A DNA stretch of 64,000 nt. Origin: Candidatus Flexifilum breve (GTDB lineage: Bacteria > Chloroflexota > Anaerolineae > Aggregatilineales > Phototrophicaceae). The DNA lies in contig JADKGC010000006.1 of the NCBI GenBank assembly GCA_016717205.1, positions 124,001 through 188,000 on the forward strand, given 5' to 3'. The first letter of the stretch is position 1, and every line of letters begins with the position of its first letter. The notes beneath the pieces are model-generated. The model had not been told where the DNA came from and did not search any database. It saw only the letters and a list, made by a program, of their open reading frames with translations. Positions 26,812 to 35,386 of the stretch are shown piece by piece. Made by a program: the position numbers and the translations under genes.

Positions 26812-28027
26812 TCACGGCGCACATTCAGGGATGGCAATCGGGCACATCCAGCGGCCATTGACGGGCGCTTCGCCCGCCCACCCGCGTGTCCCTTGCCGTT
26901 CCGTCTCGACATACCAGTACCAGATCGGCTGGCCTTCCCACGCGCCGCACACTGGCCCCGCCAGCAGCGTGAGTTGATCGCCGTCATACGCCTGCGTAAT
27001 CGTGCTCGCGCCATTGTCGCCGATCCATGTCATGATGCGCAGCGCGCCCAGTTCGTTGAAATCGACGGTGATGACGTCGCCGACTTGGAAGATCGTCGGG
27101 GTGGCGCCCTCACACACGCTGTCGACCTGCTGCATCAGTGCCGTCTGATCCTGTGGACTGCGCGATCACGGGGGTGAGCGTGGGCGTTGGCGTGGGCGAT
27201 TGCGTCGGACTCGGCGTCATGGTTGGCGTCGACGTCGGCGTGTTGGTGGGCGCGGGCGTCGCGGTGATGTAGCGCATCTGCGTTGGGGTATTAGATGGGG
27301 TGAATGGGAACGTGTTGGTCGGCGTGATCGACGGTGTGAACGTGAGCGTCGGTGTCGGTGGAACCGCCGTAGGCGTGTTCCTATCCGGCAGCATGGTGGA
27401 CACAATCCCGGAGGAACTGGGCGAAGTGTAGATCGTGAGGTCGAAACCGAGCGTAGTATTTCCGGATCGACTACCACCGCTGAAGCTCACATTCGTGATT
27501 CTCACCGTGGGGGCGGCCAGTTCGCGGAGCCGCGCGACAAAATTCATTAACTTTGGCAGATCGCCCGTCACGGTGAGACCCATACGCCGTTCATTGTAGG
27601 CGACGGCGGCCTGCGTGACTTCGCCCCGACCACGCGTCTGGCCACTGGAGCTGGCCTCGACGAGGCTGGCGATAGCAACTTCGGCTTCATCCGCGTAGGT
27701 GTACAGATGGGCGATGATATCGTCGATCTGGCTGTCGGTCCACAAGGTTATGGCCGCCTCGCCCAAGGCCGTCGCCACCATATCAAGCTGCCCGTTCACA
27801 CTGGCAATTGAGGCGCGCGAATCGACAGCGCGCGAGGTCGCTTCTTCGAACAACTGCTCGCTCGCCTGTGTGACCTGCACCGACAACGCCTGATTGATGC
27901 GTACTTCCGGGGCGAGCTGCGTCGCGCCGTAATAGACGATGCCGCTCAATAGCAGCCCAACCAACAGGGTCGGCACCAGCCCGACGAGCCGATTCAGCAG
28001 GTCTTCAAGGTTGAAGTTGAGGTTCAT
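26812..28027 (-). CDS. PilO-like membrane protein with Thr-Pro linker and SH3-like tail (frame shift near 27165)
   Basis: Residues 1-35 hold a short cytoplasmic start and one transmembrane helix. A helical stretch and a PilO-type ferredoxin-like domain follow (MGLTVTGDLPKLMNFVARLR to FDLTIYTS). Next is an 80-residue Thr/Pro-rich linker. The first frame ends at 27110, but skipping one C at GCGCAGTCC continues into SPQDQTALMQQVDSVCEG and a domain with WYWYVETERQGTRGWAGE that looks like a bacterial SH3-like fold. Joined length is about 404 residues. It is the last gene of the archaellum-type operon, two bases after the PilN-like gene. In type IV pili PilN and PilO align the motor with the envelope. 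The tail would lie outside the membrane. Confidence 0.75.
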
Positions 28028-28029
28028 GC

Positions 28030-28731
28030 TTATCCGAGGCCTCGAATGATGCTGATGTTGATGATGAATTCAACCACCTGCCGCTGACTGGTTTCGCCGC
28101 CGCTGGTGGCGCGCTCACTGATCGTGCGCAGAGTCAGCGACTGAATGATGACACGGGAGAACTGCGGATTGAGCCGCAGCGCGTCTACGTAGGCCATCAC
28201 CGTTTCTTCGCTGTTCGCCTGTCCATTGACGACCATGCCGCCGTTCATTTCGGCGATCCCCACGATGGCGAGGGTATTGGGGTCATATTGACCGAGATAG
28301 TTCATGGTCTCGGCCCAGTTGAAGTAGCTCGGTTCGAGCGTGTTCAGCAGACTACCAAGGCTGTTGGCATTCGTGCGCACCACATCCAGCGTTGCGCGCA
28401 AATTAGTCTCTTCCTGGGCATCGGGCGGTGTTGATTGCAGCGTTTCGGCAAGTTGGGTTGCTTGTTCCTGCAGCGGGCCGTTGAGATCTTTGACCGTGGA
28501 GGTGATGATGACTAACCCGGCTAGAATCAGACACAACACCAGGATGAAAACGCCAAGCAAGATGCGACCGAGATTGGACGAACCTGAGCCATCATCCTCA
28601 TCATCAAGTTCAGCCAGTGCCAGCTCGACATCGTCGCTGACGACCAGTTGACTATCAGACGCCGAAGGTTCACCAAGCAGGGGCGGCGAGTCGGCCTTGT
28701 TTTTGGGGCTTAGCTGGGATCCTTTGGGCAT
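28030..28731 (-). CDS. PilN-like bitopic membrane protein
   Basis: 233 residues. An acidic, Ser-rich cytoplasmic part (1-50; VELALAELDDEDDG) is followed by one transmembrane helix (about 55-78) and an outside domain ending in the alternating beta pattern FSRVIIQSLTLRT...RQVVEFIINISII, as in PilN/GspL-C domains. It lacks the usual PilM-binding N-terminal motif of PilN, and no PilM is present. Tight spacing to the PilO-like gene (two bases) supports the pairing. In this locus it may form the envelope collar for the archaellum-like motor. Confidence 0.68.
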   Translation of the reverse strand: MPKGSQLSPKNKADSPPLLGEPSASDSQLVVSDDVELALAELDDEDDGSGSSNLGRILLGVFILVLCLILAGLVIITSTVKDLNGPLQEQATQLAETLQSTPPDAQEETNLRATLDVVRTNANSLGSLLNTLEPSYFNWAETMNYLGQYDPNTLAIVGIAEMNGGMVVNGQANSEETVMAYVDALRLNPQFSRVIIQSLTLRTISERATSGGETSQRQVVEFIINISIIRGLG

Positions 28732-28748
28732 TGATCAGAATTCTTTCG

Positions 28749-29420
28749 CTAACGCAAATTCCATGTAATGGGATTGTATAGCAAAGCGATCATCGCACCA
28801 AAACATAAAAATGGGGCATAAGGAATGCGCAGCCCGCGCGCGGCGCGCCGAGTCAGCAGCAGCCAAACAGCTACCAGTGCACCGGAGCCCGCGCCGAGGA
28901 GTAACGGCCACAGAACGTGGGGAAAGCCGAACACACAACCAATCAGCGCGGCAAGTTTGACGTCCCCGCCGCCGAGTGAACCGGGTTTGAGCCGCCGGGT
29001 GAGGGCGAAAATGCCAAAGCTCAACACCCCGCCGACCAGCGTGGGACGGAGATCGGCCTGGGTGATCAGGCTGTTACCCACGGCCAGCAGAATGACCGCG
29101 ATCAGCAGAGGGTAAACGACGATATTCGGGATCAGTTGGTGCTGCAAGTCAGTCACTGCGATGAGCAGGAGCAGCGCGAACGCCGCGCTCAACCCGGCGG
29201 CAGTCAGCGGCTGCGGCGTCTGCGCCCAGATGAGGGCAAACGCCAGCGCTGTCCCCACTTCGACGAGGGCTTCCATCCGCCGGGGTGCCCGGAGAATGTG
29301 TAGGCGAAAACTGGACAGCGGATGATTCGGGTACCCCGCATAGCGGGGTAGACTGGCCGCCGCCCAATTGATCACAGCCCCGATGAGAAGTCCGACGAGG
29401 GCGGCAGCAACGCTGACCAT
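28749..29420 (-). CDS. Prepilin peptidase (A24 aspartyl protease, PilD/ArlK role)
   Basis: 223 residues, about seven membrane helices. The two catalytic Asp are in AVTDLQHQLIPN (Asp91) and SLGGGDVKLAAL (Asp153), the bacterial PilD-type forms. The cysteine-rich N-methylase loop of bacterial PilD is missing, so it may cleave without methylating, as archaeal ArlK/PibD does. It should process the class III signal of the archaellin-like protein at 36521-37123. Its ATG overlaps the stop of the preceding gene (TAATG). Confidence 0.88.
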   Translation of the reverse strand: MVSVAAALVGLLIGAVINWAAASLPRYAGYPNHPLSSFRLHILRAPRRMEALVEVGTALAFALIWAQTPQPLTAAGLSAAFALLLLIAVTDLQHQLIPNIVVYPLLIAVILLAVGNSLITQADLRPTLVGGVLSFGIFALTRRLKPGSLGGGDVKLAALIGCVFGFPHVLWPLLLGAGSGALVAVWLLLTRRAARGLRIPYAPFLCFGAMIALLYNPITWNLR

Positions 29421-30031
29421 TAAGCGTTCGCTCCGGAGACGTCATTCATGCCCAATTGCGCGGCGATCTCTTTGGTCAGGGCCGCGAGTTCGTGAATATC
29501 GACTGGCTCGATGACATTGAGCAGACTCGCGCGGTCATCCGAAGCTTCTTCGTCCCCGAACACGTCCGACAGCAGCGACGACATAGCGTCCTCTTCCGGC
29601 TTCTGTTCGGTGCTCTGCTCCGGGGTGGCCGGGGCGGCGGCGTCGGGCGCGGGGGCTGGAGCCGCGGGTGCGGGAGTGGTCGCAGCTGGGGCAGCATTGG
29701 TCGCCGCCGCCGGTGCAGCGGTGGGTGCCGCAGTTGGCTTTGGCGGGGGCGCTGCTTTCTCGACTTTGGCTGGGTCGAGCGGCGCGGTCACATTCCGCGA
29801 AATCACGACGACCGGCTGTTCTTCTTCAGACTCATCCGGGGTGATGACAGCCGCGCGCCGTGCCTGGACGATCTGCATCTGGCGTTCGCGCCGCCGGGCG
29901 CTGCGCCGCCGTGATTGGCGGACCTGCGTGAAGACGACGACGGCAAAAGCGACGAAAATCAGGGCGCCAATGGCGGCGAGAATGATGACAAGGATCGGTT
30001 GGGCGACAAGTTCTTGAAGCAGAGGCATCAT
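29420..30031 (-). CDS. Unknown monotopic membrane protein of the archaellum-type locus
   Basis: 203 residues, not recognised. One N-terminal transmembrane helix (about 13-36) is followed by a very basic patch (RQSRRRSARRRERQMQIVQARR), a Pro/Ala-rich linker (about 90-140) and an acidic C-terminal segment with a helical end (IHELAALTKEIAAQLG). The order implies a membrane anchor with a cytoplasmic tail. It lies between arlJ and the prepilin peptidase and overlaps the latter. In topology it recalls ArlX of some archaea (single N-terminal helix, cytoplasmic ring), but I see no sequence match; this is only an idea. Confidence 0.7.
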   Translation of the reverse strand: MMPLLQELVAQPILVIILAAIGALIFVAFAVVVFTQVRQSRRRSARRRERQMQIVQARRAAVITPDESEEEQPVVVISRNVTAPLDPAKVEKAAPPPKPTAAPTAAPAAATNAAPAATTPAPAAPAPAPDAAAPATPEQSTEQKPEEDAMSSLLSDVFGDEEASDDRASLLNVIEPVDIHELAALTKEIAAQLGMNDVSGANA

Positions 30032-30058
30032 GGTAAAGTTCCCATCTGGAAGCAGTAC

Positions 30059-31621
30059 TTACTGCTTCAACATATTGGCGACCGCCGGCGGCACAAGGAC
30101 GAGCGCTATGCCGGAAAGCGAAATGAGCAGTCCAGCGTACATCGCGACTTTGACTTTATAGCCGCCGCTGCAAAAGATGATCGCCGCCGCACTCACCAGC
30201 GCCAGCGCCAAAATCATGAAAACAGTAATGGAGGCGAGAAACTGCAGGTCAGAGGCCGTGAACTGCGCCATGCCGAGGCTCATGGATGCCTGATTGGACA
30301 GGGCATCGGTGTCAGCGGGCAGCAGGGTTGCAATCAGGGCGGCAAAGTTCTGCACAATCGAGAGCACGAAGACCATCAGCCCGGCCACCACGCCTTGCAT
30401 CACGGTCGTCAAGCCGGTAAAGGTGCCGGACACGAGGCGCCGCTTGGCGCGTAACTGCACCGCTTTCGCCGTGAACAGGGAACACAGATAACCCACGCGT
30501 TCCGGCTCACCACCCATTTTGACTGCGCCGTAGAAGATGTCGATGACGTCCGAGATCAGCTTGCTGCCCGTCTCCTGCCCGAACTTTTGCCAGCAAATCT
30601 CGGGCTCAACCAGCGCTTGCAGACGTTTGCTCAGGCGGTTGATGTCGTCTTCGAGCGTCGGGAAGGATGTCAGGTCGATCTTGGTCAGTGCCTGCTTGAG
30701 GGTTGTACCGCTCGACGTGGCCATACCGCCCGTGGAACGCAAGAAGGTTGCGAACTCGACATCTTTCTTCTGAATCTTGCCGTCACTGCGCGCGGCGATC
30801 AATCCGACGGGGAACAGGGCAATGCCCGCCGCAATCAGGATGTAGCCGAGATCCACACCGATCACATACAGCAGGACGGCCACCACGACAATCGCTGGTA
30901 CGACCATGCGCAGCAGGTTCCATGCGCGCCGTTGTTCTACGGAGCCTTTCGTCGGGCTGCCGACCATCTGCTCTTTGGGGACAGAGCGCAAGATGATCCA
31001 CGCGCCGAAACAGGCCATCACCAGCCCGGTCAGAATCAAGCCGCCCATGGTAGTCAGGTCGGTCGAATAGACCATCGACGTGATCACCTGAATGATGACG
31101 ATGAGCGCGACTGAGATGACGATCGACGAGAAGGCATCCGTCCACTGCTTGAGCGATTCGATGCTGCGTTCATAACCGTTCTGGTAGTCATCCGCCTGCA
31201 CACCGGCTTCCCGCGCGAGATAGTCCGGAATTGATTCGCCCGAACGCAGCGTGTCCGACAGGCGCAGCAGGAACGTCTTCATGTTTTCCGACTTGGCTTG
31301 TGAGCCGATGCGGCGGCAGGCTTCCGGATAATCGTAACGAAACTCGGTCACGAGCGTATTGATCGCCGCGAAGTAGGTGGCCGCTGGCGATGAAGTGGTC
31401 GCCGCGACCAGGAACATACGACTGCGTGTCAGACCCGCCGAGGCCATCGCCGACATAAATGTGAGCTGGTAGTACAGTTCGAACGGCGAGACGCTCTTGA
31501 AAACGGGCTGAGCTGCCCCCTTCGTCACCGTCTTGTTGGCCTCGGATGCGGGCGTGTCGGCTGCCGGGCTAGATAAGCTTTTGCTGTCTTGCTTCGGCAA
31601 GGACTTGGAAGAATTTGTCAA
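30059..31621 (-). CDS. arlJ: ArlJ/FlaJ-like polytopic platform protein (T2SSF family)
   Basis: 520 residues with two T2SSF domains and about seven to nine membrane helices. The first domain holds FELYYQLTFMSAMASAGLTR and YPEACRRIGSQAKSENMKTFLLRLSDTLRSG, the second TFLRSTGGMATSSGTTLKQALTKIDL; both are typical of archaeal FlaJ rather than PilC/GspF. It is the membrane base on which the ArlI ATPase acts. It starts with TTG at 31621 and overlaps the end of arlI by 53 bases; a later start within the low-complexity first 40 residues is possible. Confidence 0.85.
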   Translation of the reverse strand: MTNSSKSLPKQDSKSLSSPAADTPASEANKTVTKGAAQPVFKSVSPFELYYQLTFMSAMASAGLTRSRMFLVAATTSSPAATYFAAINTLVTEFRYDYPEACRRIGSQAKSENMKTFLLRLSDTLRSGESIPDYLAREAGVQADDYQNGYERSIESLKQWTDAFSSIVISVALIVIIQVITSMVYSTDLTTMGGLILTGLVMACFGAWIILRSVPKEQMVGSPTKGSVEQRRAWNLLRMVVPAIVVVAVLLYVIGVDLGYILIAAGIALFPVGLIAARSDGKIQKKDVEFATFLRSTGGMATSSGTTLKQALTKIDLTSFPTLEDDINRLSKRLQALVEPEICWQKFGQETGSKLISDVIDIFYGAVKMGGEPERVGYLCSLFTAKAVQLRAKRRLVSGTFTGLTTVMQGVVAGLMVFVLSIVQNFAALIATLLPADTDALSNQASMSLGMAQFTASDLQFLASITVFMILALALVSAAAIIFCSGGYKVKVAMYAGLLISLSGIALVLVPPAVANMLKQ

Positions 31622-33260
31622 AGTCCGTCACTCCCTTTTCTTTGTGCAGCTTTTCGAAGATGCGCGCGCGCCGTTTGACTTCGTCGTAGATTTCCTTGCG
31701 GCGATGCGGCGGGATACCGCGCTTGATCGCGATCACTTGCTCCAGCAGATAGCTGTTCATATAACCGGGGAACTCGAACACGTCCGTCGCCGGGTTCCAG
31801 CGGAAGGCTTCCAGATACGAGAAGCTGTCGGTGCCGGGGTCATAGCCGATAATCTCATTGACGCTGAGCACGCGGCGCGCTGACTTACCATCGGCGAGAC
31901 GTACGGCGGACTGGATGACCACGAGGTTCAGGTTGTCGATATACGTCTTGGGGATGTTGATGGGATCGCCCGTAAGACGTTGAATCAGCTTTTCGACCGA
32001 CGCGGCGTGGAAAGTCGACATGACGCCGTGACCCGTTTGCATGGCTTGGAAGGCGACGACGGCTTCGATAGCACGGATTTCGCCGACGATGATGCGGTCG
32101 GGACGTTGACGGAGGGCAGCGCGCAGCAGTTCGAACATGCCGACTTCGCCGCCTTTTTTCTCGCCGCCGCCCATGCGCGTCACTTCTTGCACCCAGTTGG
32201 CATGCGGTACGTACACTTCCGGCGTGTCTTCGATGGTGACGATTTTGGCTTCCGGCTTGATGAAGGTATTGATGGCATTGAGCAGCGTCGTTTTCCCTGA
32301 CGCCGTCGCCCCGACCACGAACACGTTCATGCCTTCTTCCAGCATCAGCGAGAGGTAGGAGGCAATCGAGTAGTTGAGGCTGCCAAACTCGATCAGTTCG
32401 AGCACGCTCGTGGGCGTGCCGCTGAATTTACGAATGGTAAAGTTGCTGCCACGCTTTGAGATTTCACGACCGTACACGATGTTGATACGCGAACCATCGG
32501 GCAGCACCGCGTCGACCAGCGGATTACGCACGGTCACGGGGTTCTTGATCCACTCGCCGAGCCACACGGCGAATTCGTCCACATCGTCGTGATCGACAAA
32601 CGAGATGGACGATTCGACGCTGCGGAAGATTTTGTGTTCGATGAAGATGTGGCCGACGCCGCTGCAGCTAATATCTTCGATGAAGTTGTCGAGCAGCAGG
32701 GGCTGCAGCACACCGAGACCGACTTTGTCGCGCAGCACGCGATAGCGGATAGCTTCGCGTTCCGCAGGGGAGATCAGCACCTTGTCCTGCTTAGCCTTCG
32801 GGTTGGTCGGCTTGGACGTCGTGAAGTAGCTGTCGATCAGTTGGTAGAGCAGCTCTTTCTTCGCTTCTTTGTCTTCCGTCCGCCCAATTTCTTCCGCCCA
32901 CATGACGAGTTTTTCCTCAAGCTGCGGCAAGAGGTGATCGATGGGCACGACGACGGTCGGCTCAATGGAGATGTAGTGATCGCGTCCGCCGAGAGCATCG
33001 GGGTAAATGTGGACGAACAGACCTTCCCGAATCGGGTAGATCAAGTTGCGGCGCGGGCTGTTGCCCAGACTGCGCGGCGGCTTGACATAGAATTCCGGGA
33101 TACCGATTTCATTGATCGGAATGCGCTGGAGATAGCCGGTGAGAAACGTTGAGCCTTCGCAGGCTTCCCGCAGCGCGGGAGTCAGCATCGGCAGCAGCTT
33201 ATCCAGCGGCAGGATCGGGGCATCGGGACCAATGTTGAAAGGAAGGATGGATTGAGCCAT
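31569..33260 (-). CDS. arlI: ArlI/FlaI-type secretion and motor ATPase
   Basis: 563 residues. The N-terminal domain (1-280) precedes the P-loop GATASGKTTLL (Lys323). The Asp box is VTIEDTPEVYVPHANW, Walker B RPDRIIVGEIRAIEA (about 387-400) and the His box QTGHGVMSTFHAASVEKL. GGGEKKGG and NIPKTYIDNLNLVVIQSAVR are characteristic of the archaeal FlaI branch. It powers filament assembly and, in archaella, rotation. It lies between arlH (6-base gap) and arlJ (overlap), the standard archaeal order H-I-J. Confidence 0.92.
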   Translation of the reverse strand: MAQSILPFNIGPDAPILPLDKLLPMLTPALREACEGSTFLTGYLQRIPINEIGIPEFYVKPPRSLGNSPRRNLIYPIREGLFVHIYPDALGGRDHYISIEPTVVVPIDHLLPQLEEKLVMWAEEIGRTEDKEAKKELLYQLIDSYFTTSKPTNPKAKQDKVLISPAEREAIRYRVLRDKVGLGVLQPLLLDNFIEDISCSGVGHIFIEHKIFRSVESSISFVDHDDVDEFAVWLGEWIKNPVTVRNPLVDAVLPDGSRINIVYGREISKRGSNFTIRKFSGTPTSVLELIEFGSLNYSIASYLSLMLEEGMNVFVVGATASGKTTLLNAINTFIKPEAKIVTIEDTPEVYVPHANWVQEVTRMGGGEKKGGEVGMFELLRAALRQRPDRIIVGEIRAIEAVVAFQAMQTGHGVMSTFHAASVEKLIQRLTGDPINIPKTYIDNLNLVVIQSAVRLADGKSARRVLSVNEIIGYDPGTDSFSYLEAFRWNPATDVFEFPGYMNSYLLEQVIAIKRGIPPHRRKEIYDEVKRRARIFEKLHKEKGVTDFDKFFQVLAEARQQKLI

Positions 33261-33266
33261 GTTCGT

Positions 33267-34007
33267 TTAACCACGCGCTTTGCTAATGGGGATGAGACGC
33301 ATTCCCCAACCCGGTTCAACGTCAAAACCAACAATCGCGCCCGTCACGCTGCCCGCGCCGCGAATTTTGACGACTTCCAGCGTCTTGATCAGGCGCTGGC
33401 CGTCTTTTTCGGAGCGGAGAATGACGTGCGCGTCACACATGGAACGAAGCGCGCTGAGCAGATCTTGGTTGACCATACTGTCATGCAGTGTGACCAGCAG
33501 GGTCATGCCCGAGGCGCACAGACGCTTGCACGATTCAAAGAACTGGAGGATTTGCACGTCAGACTTCGCGTGCGAAATCGCCGACGTAAACGAGTCGATC
33601 ACAATCAGATCGGGCTTCGTGAGGTACGTCCGCATGGCGTCCAGCAGCGTGACCGGGGCTGATTCCCCGAGCCGCGCTAATTCCATCGAGTGCACGCGGA
33701 GCCGACCGAGCAGCAGATAATCCATCACGTCGAGGTCGATGCTTTCCATCTGCGAGAGCAGGCTCTTCACCGAGTTTTCACTCGTGAACACGGTCGCGCG
33801 CAGACCCGATTGCAGCGCGCCCCAGAGAATCTGCTGTGACAGCACCGATTTGCCCGCGCCAGAACTGCCTTCGATCAGCAGCAGGGTGCCGGATGGCAGT
33901 CCACCGCCCATCTTGGAATCGAGTTCCGGATTGCCCGAGGACAGGATTTTGCGCTTCAGTTCGCCGGTCTGGCCGGGCTTCTTGGCATCTGCTGCTTTGT
34001 CACTCAT
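33267..34007 (-). CDS. arlH: ArlH/FlaH-type RecA-fold ATPase of the archaellum motor
   Basis: 246 residues, KaiC/RecA-like. It begins GNPELDSKMGGGLPSGTLLLI, with Walker A GSSGAGKS (47-54) and Walker B DLIVIDSFTS (Asp138). In archaea ArlH forms a ring under ArlI and regulates it; many ArlH proteins bind but scarcely hydrolyse ATP. Bacterial type IV pilus and Tad loci do not encode this protein, so its place directly before arlI is strong evidence for an archaellum-type machine. A general KaiC-like protein is the only alternative. Confidence 0.88.
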   Translation of the reverse strand: MSDKAADAKKPGQTGELKRKILSSGNPELDSKMGGGLPSGTLLLIEGSSGAGKSVLSQQILWGALQSGLRATVFTSENSVKSLLSQMESIDLDVMDYLLLGRLRVHSMELARLGESAPVTLLDAMRTYLTKPDLIVIDSFTSAISHAKSDVQILQFFESCKRLCASGMTLLVTLHDSMVNQDLLSALRSMCDAHVILRSEKDGQRLIKTLEVVKIRGAGSVTGAIVGFDVEPGWGMRLIPISKARG

Positions 34008-34025
34008 GATTGGCTCTTTCGGTGC

Positions 34026-34865
34026 TCACGGAGACGGTGTCGGTTCAAGGATGGTGATGCCAAAGGGCAGGGCAATCGTATCCTTGCCATCGGTCACTGT
34101 GAAATTGAAGCTGTCGAGACCGGCCGTGCCGCTGCTGGTATAGGTGATCAGACCCGCGTCAATGTCGGCTTGTGTGAAGGTGACCGCATAGCTCAGGGTG
34201 CCGAGCGTCGGTGAGTTGATAATGCTGTAGACCAGATCATCGCCGTCGAGATCCGTCGTGCGCAGCTCGGTGCTGCTGATCGTGACGGTCTGCCCGGTTT
34301 CCAGGGTAATGCCGCTGTGGACGACCACCTCGGGCGGATTGTTGGCGGCGAGCATGCTGGTCGTGCCGGATCCATTCGGCGTGGCGACGCGCACGACAAT
34401 CCCTGTGCCAGCTTCAACCGGGGGCGAAACGCGAATGGTCAGCGTGACTTGTTCACCGGGATCGAGAATGCCGCGGTTGTAGATTTCGCTGGCGGGGGTC
34501 ACGCTCTCGATATGCAGCTGCAGCGGCCCGGGCGACCATTCATTGTTAACGTTGCCCGTTCCCAACCAGTTGATGTGGTAACCGGCGAGGTCATCGCCGT
34601 AGTGAACGATTACATCCCACTTGTCGAAGTCGCTGACAGCCTGCATCCCGGTGTTCGCCAGCGTGACGAGGATCGTGGCGCCGAAATCGGTGGTGTGGGC
34701 TTCCACGGTGGTGAGCTGCGTGCCGTCCTGCACATCATGGCGGTCGTACATCTCGACCACCGCGGCCTGCATCGTCTGCTGGGCGCTCATCGTGGTCTGC
34801 GCGAGGTTGAACCCGGCAAAGACCATGAGAAAGATGACGAAGATGGCGGCAATCAGCGTTTCCAT
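34026..34865 (-). CDS. arlF: ArlF-like stator protein with C-terminal cadherin/CSPG-like repeat
   Basis: 279 residues. The N-terminus METLIAAIFVIFLMVFAGFN is one membrane helix of the ArlF/archaellin-like type. A beta-rich domain follows (about 55-165; ATILVTLANTGMQAVSDFDK, GEQVTLTIRV). The rest (about 176-272) is an extra module with TDLDGDDLVYSI, GTLSYAVTFTQADIDAGLI and LDSFNFTVTDG, the pattern of CSPG/cadherin-like repeats. Archaeal ArlF binds the S-layer and lacks such a module as far as I know, so here it may be adapted to a bacterial envelope. It lies 4 bases after the arlG stop and 18 before arlH. Confidence 0.75.
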   Translation of the reverse strand: METLIAAIFVIFLMVFAGFNLAQTTMSAQQTMQAAVVEMYDRHDVQDGTQLTTVEAHTTDFGATILVTLANTGMQAVSDFDKWDVIVHYGDDLAGYHINWLGTGNVNNEWSPGPLQLHIESVTPASEIYNRGILDPGEQVTLTIRVSPPVEAGTGIVVRVATPNGSGTTSMLAANNPPEVVVHSGITLETGQTVTISSTELRTTDLDGDDLVYSIINSPTLGTLSYAVTFTQADIDAGLITYTSSGTAGLDSFNFTVTDGKDTIALPFGITILEPTPSP

Positions 34866-34868
34866 GAG

Positions 34869-35375
34869 CTACATCCCCAGCGTCGTATCTTCAGTGATGC
34901 CATTCGGCAGCGTCAGGCGGATGTTGTAGCGGTCGGCTACGAGCTGACCCGAGAAGCTGATGGTGAGGCGCAGCGTGGCCGTCGGCACCCAGTCATTATC
35001 ATTCTCAAAGCTGTAGGTCCAGTAGGGAGTGCCGCCACCGCTGCCATAGGGCAGGTGCTGGAAGTAGTTCTCTGTCCACAGAAACACATCCATCCGTTCC
35101 AGCGCGGTGATACGCGTATCGCCGACATTCTTCACCCAGACGAAGATATCAAACGTGCTGTTGCTGTTGGTATCGACCCAATTGCCAGCCCCGTCGAGTT
35201 CACCGGTGGCATGGATGATGTTCACCTGAGTTCTCATCTGGTCTTCAGCGCGGCTGGCCATGTCGCCGATCGCGTTGCCGCCATCGACAATGGCGGGGTA
35301 AGCGATATTGAACAGCATGACGGCCATGATGATACTGATGACGATGAGCAGGGCGGTGGCGATCGTCTTATCCAT
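34869..35375 (-). CDS. arlG: ArlG-like pseudo-archaellin/stator protein
   Basis: 168 residues. A membrane helix at residues 4-26 (ATALLIVISIIMAVMLFNIA) leads into DQMRTQVNIIHATGEL and a beta domain with FDIFVWVKNVGDTRI, the hallmark of the archaeal FlaG family. The ending LRLTISFSGQLVADRYNIRLTLPNG supports it. ArlG caps a filament that joins ArlF to the S-layer in archaea. No obvious class III cleavage site precedes the helix. It lies 11 bases after the coiled-coil gene. Confidence 0.8.
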   Translation of the reverse strand: MDKTIATALLIVISIIMAVMLFNIAYPAIVDGGNAIGDMASRAEDQMRTQVNIIHATGELDGAGNWVDTNSNSTFDIFVWVKNVGDTRITALERMDVFLWTENYFQHLPYGSGGGTPYWTYSFENDNDWVPTATLRLTISFSGQLVADRYNIRLTLPNGITEDTTLGM

Positions 35376-35386
35376 GAGGTTTCAGC

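Noticed and set aside
3402..27170. Programmed +1 frameshifting as the main explanation of the five breaks
   Set aside because: No shared slippery sequence, rare codon or stop at the sites, and the genes are unrelated; indel errors are simpler. Kept only as a testable alternative.
27170..27440. Tandem repeats in the Thr/Pro linker as a CRISPR or satellite array
   Set aside because: The period is short and irregular and follows codon repeats of Thr-Pro; no spacer-repeat structure.
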